The notes below the pieces were generated by a model. The model did not search any database. It saw only the letters and a list, made by a program, of their open reading frames with translations, and was not told the origin of the DNA. Source: Phyto melanocephala (taxonomy: Eukaryota > Arthropoda > Insecta > Diptera > Rhinophoridae). Taken from it: 64,000 nt of DNA. Of the stretch, positions 24,010-34,619 are shown piece by piece. Position numbers and translations under genes: made by a program. Location of the stretch: positions 178,033,235 to 178,097,234 of the forward strand of contig OW799233.1 in assembly GCA_941918925.1 (NCBI GenBank), given 5' to 3'. Each line of letters begins with the position of its first letter. Within the stretch, counting starts at the first letter, position 1.

Positions 24010-24253
24010 TAAATTTTTTTAAATTAATTAATTCAATTATTCATTTTTTAATTTGTACGAGCAAGTTGTCGAGATTTAAGTGTTTTTTTTTTATTTTTTA
24101 AGGTTTATTATGTACGATAAATATTAGTAATTATATTTAGTTTTCTAAGTAAATTTTAATTTATCTTCAAGACGATTTTTTTCCGGGAGAGAAGTTTTTG
24201 TTTGTATTTACTTTAATGCGCCAATTTCTACTGTTATTTTTGTCATTACCATA

Positions 24254-24345
24254 TACAACTGCCTTATTTATAACATTATTAAAGGTTTATATAACTGATT
24301 TTCTATGCAAATTTGATTGCTAAACTTTTTATAAAACCATTTTAT
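24254..24345. repeat. Second copy of the TGCCTTATT MITE family
   Basis: CTGCCTTATTTATAA, GGTTTATATAACTGATTTTC and AAACTTTTTATAAAA blocks shared with 22726 and 34915. The right end is degraded. Confidence 0.55.
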
Positions 24346-24421
24346 AATTGTGAATTATTTAATACGTTTTATTTGAGAATTCCATACACTTAAAAACAAA
24401 ATATTTTAATGTCCTTATCCT

Positions 24422-25400
24422 GTGGTGCCAATGGTATATACTATAGCTTAGTCATTCCGTTTGTAATTTCTACGATATTCATTTTTGACCCCATAAAGAT
24501 TATTTTTTCTGAAAGTCACTTGAGCGATGTCCGTCTGTCTATCTTCTAATCTCTTAGAAATATGTATATCGCAATGAATCGCTTTAGAAAACCAGCATAA
24601 TCGCCCCATAACCTTCTGAAATATGAGCAAATTAACACTACTATCTCTGTTTTTACCATTATTTTTACCACAAAAATTTTTCAGCAGTCGACTAATTTAT
24701 ACATACTTCTTTTAATATTTTGACATATGATATTTCTCTAGGACTATTCGGCTACTAATTGGCAAAGTTATAGGCAAACAAAAATTTTTAAAAATATTTT
24801 CTTTAAATATGTCAAGCTCCAAGTGACATTAAATTGTAAGCAGTGGGCTCGAAAATTCTCTTTGAGAAATACAATTAAATTAGCTTAAAATTAACTGAGA
24901 TATAAGCACCAATCAACAATTACATCGGTATTCATTCTAAAATTAACAAAAGAAAACAAATTTTTTTAGATTTTAGACAACCGAGAGGGTCAATATGGGT
25001 ATCGAATAAGGGAGCTTGGAAAGCAGAACATAAAACACTATAAAAAGATTTAAAATTTGTGATTATCGCCATTACTAAATGGCGTACAATAGATTTTTTT
25101 ATTGGTAAAATCTAATTAATTACCTCATACAACACCTTAAATATTAATTTCAAATGAAAGGGATTGATCACTAACAAACACAAAACTGTATATAAGTTAA
25201 AATCCAAGATGGCTTCCGGAAAAAAGTTACGGCTAATTTTTTTTTGTTTAAACCATCAATATGGGTATCAAATGAAGGTGTATTATGTTTCGAGCAAAAT
25301 GGCTTATAACATTAAATTTATAATCTAGGCTACGCTACAATGAGGTCATTTACGTATGTAAATGATGGTCAATATAACAATCTTATTCGCCTTATCTTTG
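24422..25400 (+). mobile_element. DINE/INE-1-like helentron, family C
   Basis: The 5' zone has TCATTCCGTTTGTAATTTC, GACCCCATAAAGATTAT and GCGATGTCCGTCTGTC, the same order as in INE-1. The middle phrase GGCAAAGTTATAGGCAAA is shared with 36821-36838. Near the end GGCTACGCTACAATGAGGTC matches the 15.5-kb copy. The terminal hairpin is decayed. Confidence 0.72.
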
Positions 25401-27890
25401 ACTAATAACAAAAGCAAAGTGTTCGTATTATCAAGTAACTACCTTTGAGTATTTAGTACGAAACATGGCAATTACTCAATTATTTGCCAGCACTTATGCA
25501 AATGGTGTTCACCCATCTACATAAATAGAAAAGAGTTTAAAAGAAAATCCTTTTTTAAATTAAGAAAACATAATATCGTACTGAAAGGAGTTACTGTTAA
25601 TGCTTACTGTTAACTGCTCTCTAAATGCACCGATGAATGTAGGCCTATAAACTAAAACCTTTATGATTTAATAGAAGGAAATACAATCAACAAATCTTAA
25701 AAGTAAACATTTAAAGTCTCATAAACTGTGTTACATATGTATGTCTCGATTTTCTTCAAACTATTAGAGCACCCAGCTGTCAGTTATCAACATATTTTAA
25801 ATAGAAATCAAATAAAGGCAGGCCAAATATTAATTCTGCTCTTGCTTTTATGAAGCCAACAGATGCGAAATATTTTGTTTAAGCAGAAATGACAATTTCT
25901 ATCATATTTCTTATTTTATAAATATTAAATTAAAAGTCTTGAATGGAAAACGATTTAAAAAATTATTGCAAGCATTGCGAAGCGTTTTTACAAATCACCA
26001 ATCGAAATCTATTCTCCTTCTTACAATCAGTATCCTAATAACCAATTTATTCTACTGCTTACAACGTTAATGACTATATAATTTATTTAAAAAAAAAATA
26101 AACAAAAAACAATTAAACAAATAAAAAATAAGACGAAACAAGTCACAAAAGGTATCCTTTATAACTATTTCAATCATAAGCACATACAAACATGCACACA
26201 TTTGTACATGTATTTATATATTGACTTATCAAAAGTAAAATTAATCAGTTGTTGTCTTTAGGTGCTCCACCTAAGATTCCAATCTAAACTAATATACAAA
26301 CATGGTATAACAACTTGTTTCTAATCAGTTTTTTTCTGCGTTTTTTTTTAACTCTCCCCATCTTATTGCTTTCTTGGTTTTTCTTTTATAAACAGACTGC
26401 GTATGGATGGATGGTTGGGTGATGTTGTGGTGCAGGATGGTTTGATTGTATATGAATCTTCTCACCTTACGTGCCAACAAAATAAATCGTTGCACACTGT
26501 TAAGATTGAAATACACAAAAATGCACAGCATGCCACATGCAACACTACAATTTTAACACACAAGTTTTTTTTGTTGGCTTTATCTTCTCTGTAGTGTTGG
26601 TTTCTTTGGATTGTATGTCTTAAAATGTTATTGTTGTTGTTGTTTTGTTTCGTTTTTTTTTTCATTCGCGCGCATTCCTCACCTGCTGTGTTTAATGTCC
26701 AGTTTTACAGTATATTTAAGGATCTCATTGGAAATCACTTAGATCCCAATAAATAACCTAATCACTCCCCTTTGTTAGTTTGTTGCCTTTGGTTTGTTGT
26801 TGCTGTTGTGTTGCTGATGATGTGCATGCATCTGGCCAAGAGTATGTGTTTATGTGTGTGTGTGTGAGTAAGCAACACTTTTTAATTTCGTGTGCTGCAT
26901 GTATGAGTATTTTCATTTTCACGCTAAATATGTCCATTTGGTGGAACATTAATTGCTCGTTACTTAAGTTCTAATATCCTCTGCAAATTAAGTTGTTGAC
27001 TTTAACATTTATACAAACTGTCGTGCTGTGTTGCCACATTTGAATTCATTGTGTTGTGTGCTCTCACTATGATCATGTTCTTGCAAGCTCTATAGAGCCT
27101 TTGTGTTCAGGCAATGCCAGCAGGAGTTTCATCCAACACCTCCTCCCCAGCAGCCCATTTCCAGTTTAACTTAAAATTCACCTTCAGTGTCGTTGTCGTT
27201 GTCTTCATCATTATCTTCAGCAGCAGCAGCAGCAACAACAACAACATTATCATGTGCATTAAAATACCTCGCACCATTATGCTAGGAGACATTTATATTA
27301 AAGCTTCACATAATACAGATTAAATATAAAGAAAATAACAAAAAAAACAACAACACGAAACACGCTTTAAACAAAAAATACAACAAACACTGCTGATAGT
27401 TGTTTAGCTGCTGCCAAGCTGCCTCGATAGCCTGGACTTAATGCTAAATATTCCTTCCAACACTCAACTAAAGAAAAATGGTTAAAATTAAATTTAATAA
27501 TTTGTTTTTGTCCATAATTGAGCTGTTACGTGTTAAATGTTGTGGCCAACAACAAGTACACCAACAACAACAGATACTGCATGCTGTTGGGCTGCAGACC
27601 GGCTTCAGCCAACAAATGTCTCTCTCAAGTTTTTATTAATTTTTTTTGCAAGAAGCTGTGGTCTTTATTAAAAACATGTTAATTTTTGTCATTTGTTGCG
27701 ATCTAACGATAAAATAAATAATGGAAAATTACACAGAGTTTTAATAATTACAACAGACATTCGGTAAAAAAAAGGACATAAGAGTAGTAGGACCTTTAAC
27801 AAAACAAGGTAGTAAAATCGATTATTTTCTGAAGGATTGATTACCTTTTACATTTTTATAAAAAAAAAATAGTTTTTTGTCTTGAATATT
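25401..27890. other. AT-rich non-coding stretch with CAG/CAA and TTG tracts
   Basis: Short tracts at 26630-26645 (GTT), 26800-26815 and 27219-27246 (CAG then CAA) create overlapping open frames on both strands (26325-26665, 26758-26974, 27107-27323). These frames follow the repeats and show no domain, so no gene is called. Confidence 0.5.
27219..27246 (+). repeat. CAG/CAA trinucleotide tract
   Basis: About four CAG then about four CAA units; it makes open frames on both strands without a gene context. Confidence 0.85.
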
Positions 27891-27892
27891 TC

Positions 27893-28137
27893 TGTGGCTT
27901 GTAGCTAAAAAGGCCAATGTCACTTTTTTGCTCTTTTGAGTTAATCGTTGCATTAGATTTATTTTCTTGCTCTATTTCATTATGGTAAAACAGCTAAAGT
28001 CACACTTTACCCAGAACAGCCTCATAAATAAAATGCTGGTCAATGTCACTATGAAAGCACCTATAAAAGTTAAAGTTCAATTCCAATTTTCTCAAAAGTA
28101 AATATTTTGACATTGGCCCTTTTAGCTCCAACCCACA
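27893..28137. mobile_element. hAT-type MITE, copy 2 (inverse orientation to 18805)
   Basis: Its left half matches the complement of the right half of 18805-19010, including AAAAGGGCCAATGTCAC-type, TTGCTCTTTTGAGTTAAT and CCCAGAACAGCCTCATAAAT. It contains about 37 extra bases near 28045-28082. The flanks AATATTTC/GATTTATC match at only 5 of 8 positions, so it is older or has mutated flanks. Confidence 0.82.
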
Positions 28138-28139
28138 GA

Positions 28140-29500
28140 TTTATCTTAAAGGACAATACAGATTGTATTAATGCACGTTATCTCGTTATCACCGATTAAG
28201 TTAGAAAAAAATTTCTGCTTATATCTTCATAATATTTTTATGAAAAGCTCCCCGAATTCCCTTGTAGTGGTATGACTTTTTTGGAAAATAGTTTAAACTA
28301 TTTGATCAAAATTTCCTAACTGCTTTTATATTTAGATATGACATGGGCTAGAAGTTCTTCATTAGCTGGCAATCAGCATGAAGCTGTTATTTTCTTAATC
28401 ATCCAGTTGCAAAAATAGAGAAGAAACTATAGAAAGAGAGAGAAGTACACTTTGATGGCTTGACACTTAATCGATATTTTATAACTTGTAGTTACATTTA
28501 CGTGTAATTCTATCTGCTATTGGAAAGGGTCTTAAAATATTAAAGAGAAAATTCAAATGTTTTTATGATCACATTTTTTTTATTATGAAAGAACTAACGG
28601 TAATGGCCTGGATATTGTAATAACGGTTAAGAATGCAGCCATTTTAAATACACACATACTTATGAATGTAGTTCAATGAACAACTTACAACTGTGATTTT
28701 GTTGCCCATTAAATTCGATATTTTAGTTAATAAAGACATTTTTAAAAATCCCACTCTTAGTTTTGTAAGATGTTTCTGGGATATTTAATAAAAGAAATTA
28801 ATGCTTTAAGAATAACAAATAAAGTTAAATTTGAAGAAGGAGGAAAGAAGCACGAGTATTTTTGTTATCCTCTACAAAATATTGGTGAGTGACATTTAGC
28901 CATGTATTCGCACCTATATTCTGTCTTAAGCAAAATTATAATGTTGTAGACTTTTCAAATATCTTCCAAAAATGCTAATTTCAAACTTTTGTTATTTTCT
29001 AGAAGTCATTTTAATCCACTTATTAATTGCAAATTTATATCAAATCTCTCACTTTCAAAAACTTTTACACTTGAATTACGTTAAATTAAGAAATTTTGAC
29101 GACAACTTTACTCGAATAATATTGAATATAAAATTGTCAAAAATGATTAGCATTTTTCGAATGAAAACTAAATATTAAGTCATTGATTTTCCCTTAGAAT
29201 TAGAGGTATATCAGATTAGTCAGTTTTTCCTTCTTCTTCTTCACTTTTTTCCTGGGATTAAAACTGAATTATTCTTGACACTCTTAAGTTTGATTGGTTG
29301 TTGCTACTTGTATTAGTTTTGGGGTTTGTGTGTGTTCTAAATGAAGTAAAATTTTATGACTAAATTTTGTTTAGAATGTTTTATCACCATCCTTTTCCTT
29401 TTTAGCGATGCTTTTTACGACTTTTTAGAATAGGACCAATAAATGCGCTGAATTATGCGCTGAATTGAAAGGTTAATATATCTCAAAACACTATTTGCCT
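28140..29500. other. AT-rich non-coding stretch
   Basis: Nothing recognised apart from short poly-A/T runs and a TTCTTCTTCTTC run at about 29231. The 68-codon frame at 28972-29178 has no motif. Confidence 0.5.
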
Positions 29501-29599
29501 TAATGTGGTCAGAGAGACAAATTTTTATAGGACACTCCTACTAATAAGCCCTAATATTGATTGGTGATTGAGATTCGACGGACTGTATGAGAGATGTGC

Positions 29600-30320
29600 A
29601 GGTTTTACGAATAAATTGAAGATGGATATGTCACAAGGACAAGTGAAAAATATGAGATGATTTACATACTTTCTACAGATTGTAGTGTGTTCCAAGCGGA
29701 GATATTGTTCATCTATACGGCAATGGATCCAAAAATGGCATATGTTTTAAATAGCAGGAAGGTTACGTATTACGTGGATAGTCAGGCGGCTCTCAAGGCC
29801 TTTAAAGCACATTATAAATCAAGGCTAGCAAGGGACTGTAGGTAGAATTATTAGATTCTTCACAATAGATTGTGTTAAATACCAGGTCACTGTGGAGTTG
29901 TCAGCAGTAGTGTCTACATATAAAAACGCCACTATTAGGCCACGGATGGACTACTTTTCGAAGTGAGTTAGGACGTAGACGCCAGACAGGACTAATATAG
30001 TATTGAGAATTGAAGTGACTACAGAGTGCCAAACATAAATTCGATTAACTCAACGGTACTCCTGGACCTAAATGTAACATGTTTGAGGGCCATAACAGAA
30101 TATTTTTTAGTAAAGGCTAGGATCAGTTGATGGTATAGCGACATTTCAAACAACTATACAATGTGAGGATAAGGAATAGATAATAACTGTGTCTGCCATT
30201 GCCCGAGACTACAAATTCATAGGGTTAGGCGTTTAGATAAGCGATTCCATGATTAGTTGAGTAATGTCTCAGAGTGAAAACTAGAAAATATCATAGTAGA
30301 TGACTCATTTCTTCTATATA
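29600..30320 (+). pseudogene. LINE RNase H domain fragment, broken
   Basis: The open frame 29657-29845 carries SVFQAEIL...VTYYVDSQAALKAFKA, the second and third RNase H blocks of I/R1/LOA-type retrotransposons. Downstream, in another frame, IPGHCGVV (near 29875-29900) is the VPGHxGxxGNE block. After that the sequence decays with many stops to about 30300. In intact elements this domain follows the RT in ORF2; no RT is seen upstream, so the copy is 5' truncated, as usual for LINEs. Not functional. Confidence 0.8.
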
Positions 30321-30670
30321 TTATTTTTTTTCCCTAGTTTACCCTATTTTTTGAGATTTAATTGATTTTCTTTCTTTTGCTTTGTTTTTCTATTTAACAA
30401 AGGGAAACACAATGGACCATACGGATCTCCGAATGATGTTTCAGGTGTCTCTAAGCTTCCAGGACACCCCTTTCTTAACTTACGTCTATGATGTACGTAT
30501 CAGTTAAAAAATTTACAGTTTCAAAATGCTTCTTGATTTAAGCTTATGACTTTAGATAAGCCCATAAAATGAAATCTAACGCAGTGAAATGAGGTAACAA
30601 TTCGTTATATATTTATTTTTTCTTTTCAAAAATGTGATTTAAATATTGAATAGCACTTGCTGAAGATTTA

Positions 30671-30829
30671 CTGCCTGTTCAACGATGTCGAAAGAAAACA
30701 CAAGCGAACTTTCATTCGTACAAATACGTTGAAAACAAAAACAAATTTTTAGTTTTTGTTGTTGTTTTCAATATATTTGTACGAATGAAAGTTCGCTTGT
30801 GTTTTCTTTCGACATCGTTGAACAGGCAG
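30671..30829. mobile_element. Foldback MITE with TTA target duplication
   Basis: Two almost identical arms of about 70 bp starting CTGCCTGTTCAACGATG, facing each other around a short AAATTTTTAG-like loop, so the element is nearly a full palindrome. TTA lies at both outer edges (30668-30670, 30830-30832), consistent with PIF/Harbinger. Confidence 0.88.
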
Positions 30830-31114
30830 TTAGTGCTTTTTCTGTAGATATTTTACTGTCGCGATTGCGGCTTCGCAAGTTTTAAGAGAAATAGAAAGTA
30901 CATACTAAAGAATTTGACATCATCAAATATAAACCAATTGTACTTTTTAGAATTCTACAAGAATATAGATAATTCAAAGAACAGTAACCTGGTGAGAATA
31001 TTACATGACATAGAGCAGGGATTGTAAATTCATACCATTAGTTAAGCTGCAATAAACTTTCAATGCGGGATATACTTAAAAATAATGACGAGACATTCAA
31101 AACTCACATATGAT

Positions 31115-32229
31115 CAGTGATGCCAGAACTTGATTAGCAAAAATGGCTAAAATTCTGGAAAAAAAATTGCTAGAAACAAGCTTAAAAAAAAATGGCTAAA
31201 TGTATTAAATATAAAGTTTTCAATATTTTAATTAAAAAAAAAGAAAAAATTTATTTTAAAAGAAAAATAATAAAATTTAAGACTGTTTGTAATATACTCA
31301 ATATATCTTTGACTAGTTATAAAGTACAAAAATTATTATAATGGTGTTAAAAGGACCAATTATCATCAGCATCTAGCTCGCTATTATTGTCATTGTCATC
31401 TTAACTTTCTTTAGATCCTATCAATTTAAGATAATTATGTGATACTTCATACTGATAACAGCACTTATCAATCCTTTTAAAGCCGTATCTTGAAAAAAGT
31501 ATTTAGAAAAAATATAATATTGGTATTTCGAAATAAACCAAACTCTATTCAATCTTTATAAGTCAATATTGAACGTGCCATTCATTGCATACATCTTCTG
31601 TAACAATAAGTGTGTTTTTTTTTAAAGAAATCATATCACTCTTATTGAAAACCTTTTTACATTGCTAATGTATGCTCCTGCTGTTGTAGCTTTAAATTCA
31701 CCGGATTAAATAGTAAAGGCTTGGTCTTGATAATATGTATTTCCGATACCATTTATGTGTTTCAGAGTGAACAGTTAAATCATATAATTTTTCATTAACT
31801 TCACATTTACAATATTTACAAAAACTTTTTAACTTCTGTAATTCATTCTTTTAATTTTGGCTGGGATAACTTCTGGGAAAATTTTGTTTATTTTTCTTAA
31901 ACTTCTTTTTTTATTTATATATTAAATTCACATGCTTGGTTGGTTTTTTTACTGATTGATTGTTTGTTTGTTTATGCAATATTTTAAAAAGGTTCACATC
32001 GATGCAACTTTTAGTAGTTAAAAAAACATTGTTTTATAGAACCGTTTTTCACTATTTAGGAAACAAAAAAACAAAACTTAAAAGCTAAAAACAAAAAATG
32101 GCTAAAAAAGGCTAAAAAATATCTAGGAATAGCTAAAAAAATGGCTTATAGCTAAAAGCAGATTTTCCTAGCTAAGCGTGTTCAAAAATAGCTAAATCTA
32201 TCCATAAAATAGCTAAATTTGCAACACTG
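31115..32229 (-). mobile_element. hAT element, non-autonomous, perfect 8-bp duplication
   Basis: Ends CAGTGATGCC... and ...GCAACACTG are imperfect inverted repeats of the hAT type. CATATGAT flanks both sides exactly (31107-31114, 32230-32237). The minus strand keeps pieces of a transposase: SFCKYCKCEVNEKLYDL...H.ETHK (C-x2-C...H-type BED-like finger, about 31750-31840), and near the left a YEVSHNYLKL...acidic tail (about 31350-31450). The catalytic centre between them is missing, so this is an internally deleted derivative. Both subterminal regions are rich in the short word ATGGCTAAAA or TAGCTAAA, possible transposase binding sites (inference). Confidence 0.88.
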
Positions 32230-33076
32230 CATATGATCATATATATATATTTACAACAACTCTATTGTAGGTGAAGTAGAAACAGAGAAATCAATACTTC
32301 AAATTATGGATATCTTTTATCAAGCTAAACTAAAAATTACACACTTTCAAAAATAGAACTTAATCCATAAATGTAGGTGACACTGTTAAAATGAAAGCGA
32401 AGAAAAAAAAACTCATGCATGTTTTCATAGTACTGGCATAAAATGTAAAAACATGTTTTCTTTTTATACCCGCCACCAAAAAAATGGTGGGGGTATATTC
32501 ATTTTGTCATTCCGTTTGTAACACATCGAAATATCCATTTTAGACCCCATAAAGTATATATATTCTGAATCGGGGTTTCATTTGATGACGATCTAGCTAT
32601 GTCCGTCCGTCTGTCCGTCTGTTGAAAGCACGATAGAGGTCGCACCGAAAAAGCTAGGGGGCTCAAATTTTGCCAGAATCTTTCTTATAGACAAGGTTTG
32701 TTTGGTATTGAAAATGGGCTAAATCGGAATATTAGGAAGAGAGTTATAGCTCGAAAAGCACGAGTAGGTCGAAAAAACCGTGTCCTTCGAACATCGAATA
32801 AAATAGAATTGTGTCCAAACGCATTACGTAGACTCATGAAACTTCGAATATATATTTCCTGAGTAAAAACAATATTTTTCCCCGAAAATTATCTAAATCT
32901 ATGCATTAGGAGAGGAGTTATCGATCAAAATGTACGAAAATTTATACCGCACAGTGTATTTTTCGGTATATATAAAAACAAAAACGTCATAAAAGCAACA
33001 AAATTGGATGTACGACTCTGAAATTTTGCACACTTTGCTTTTTAGTGAGAGGCTTTTCTGTAACGAAAAATCAATG

Positions 33077-33850
33077 TGCCACGCCCACTTTTACGCCCAC
33101 CTCCCATATAACGTTTTACTCAAAATTCATATAATTTCTCTATTAATAAAGATTTTGGAATTATAAAGGGCTATATTGAAACTTCTAAGTTGTGCTCATT
33201 CGCAAAAATAACTTTGACACGCCCACTATAACGCCCACTTTTCACGTTATTTACCGTTAATGAAATTTAAAAGCTTATAAAACCGCCAAAATTAGAGGTA
33301 TGATGATAAAATTTGCTACGTATATCCCCCTAGCCATTGTCATTACTGTGCCAGAAAATTAAGGTGCCACGCCCACCTCCCATATAACGTTTTAACTAAA
33401 ATTCATATAATTTCTCTATTAATAAAGATTTTGGAATAACAAAGGGCTATATTGAAACACCTAAGTTGTACTCATTCGCAAAAATAACTTTGACACGCCT
33501 ACTATAACGCCCACTTTTCACGTAATCAAGCGTTAATGTAATTTAAAAGCTCATAAAACCGCCAAAATAAGAGGTATGATGATAAAATTTGCTACGTATA
33601 TCCTTCTAATCAATGTAGTCGTTGTGCCAAAAAGTTTAGGTGACACACCCACTTCAACGACTACCTCCCATATAACGGTTTATCTTAAATTCATTTAATT
33701 TCTCTATTGACAAAGTTTTTGGGAAAATAAAGGACTATACTGAAATATCTAAGTTATGTTTATTAGCAGAAACTTTATTGACACGCGTATTTTAACGGCC
33801 ACTTTCATTGAAAGACTACATTTACAAAAGCATTTTAGTAGCATATCGAA
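33077..33850 (+). repeat. About 2.7 tandem units of about 280 bp inside family B helentron
   Basis: Units start at about 33077, 33365 and 33641, each with a GCCACGCCCAC-like box, CCTCCCATATAACG, AATTCATATAATTTCTCTAT and ACTTTGACACGCC. The third is the most diverged. The same arrangement occurs in 58460-59030. Confidence 0.82.
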
Positions 33851-33856
33851 GTTATA

Positions 33857-34472
33857 AAGGGTGGTTACATTTTAAGGGCCGATGTTGATTTTAAATAAAA
33901 CACAAATTATTTAAGAAATTATTATCATTTCTTTTAATAATGATAATATTTGTATGGTTCAATTATGTATTTAACAAAATATCGGCCAAATGGCCCCCCA
34001 TCCTTGGCGCCACTCCTCTATCTGATGGTCCAAATTTTCAATGGCAATGTTGATGCTCAATTGTTGGGCATGATGATGAGGCGAGGTTGACTGCTCTTTT
34101 GCCACACTATCGCAAAAACCAGCAGCGGTTCCCATTAAACGAACTAAGAAGGCATTCACAGATTTTCTAACATTTTATACAGACCTGTTTTGCAGAAATT
34201 TAAATATTTTTTACAATTCTCCCGATTGTGGGCGAATTTGAACGATTATGTTGATCAAAAGAATTACGAAGTGCACAAAATGCATTTTGATTTGAACGCC
34301 CATTTTTATAAAAAACCTGAATAACTTTAAAGCGTTGCTCATTTGCGTATCTTTCCACGGATCAAATTGAGTAAGTTTGAAATTGAGAAATGTCAAGTGA
34401 AATGCAGAAAATAAGTTTAAAGACTAGGTGCAGTTAACCTTCAACATGAGCCCTTAAAATTTAATCACTCTC
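33857..34472. mobile_element. TA-flanked element nested in family B helentron
   Basis: Ends AAGGGTGGTTACATTTTAAG and the complement of GAGAGTGATTAAATTTTAAG, with TA outside both ends. The inner TIR continues to GATGTTGA. It contains a minus-strand 62-codon frame (33971-34159) of unknown nature, which is more conserved with 59165-59330 than the AT-rich sequence around it. The first bases AAGGGTG match the 41225 element. Tc1/mariner-like by ends; no transposase motif recognised. Confidence 0.75.
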
Positions 34473-34619
34473 TACAAAGAAAGTGATACATATTTTATTA
34501 TAAAAAGATTATTCCATAGCGATTAACAAAATAATAAATATTGTGCTTTAAATGTGCAAAAAATTGGTGGTGGGTATAAAAGATTCGGCACAGCCGAATA
34601 TAGTGCTCTTACTTGTTTT

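Larger units (their letters stand above)
32460..34619 (+). mobile_element. DINE/INE-1-like helentron, family B, complete
   Basis: The 5' end has TATACCCGCCACC with its complement GGTGGGGGTATA, then TTTTGTCATTCCGTTTG, GACCCCATAAAGTATATATA and TATGTCCGTCCGTCTGTCC. The body has repeated GCCACGCCCAC...ACGCCCACC boxes. The 3' end is GGTGGTGGGTATAAAAG, a hairpin ATTCGGCACAGCCGAAT and CTCTTACTTGTTTT. This order mirrors Drosophila INE-1/DINE-1. The 2.16 kb length is large because of about 280-bp internal repeats and a nested TA-flanked element. No Rep/helicase coding. Confidence 0.88.

Noticed and set aside
26325..26665. Overlapping frames on both strands
   Set aside because: They follow GTT/CAA low-complexity sequence, which keeps several frames open without coding function.
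27107..27323. Possible poly-Gln/poly-Leu coding exon at the CAG/CAA tract
   Set aside because: Open on both strands, no splice context or flanking domain; a microsatellite explains it.
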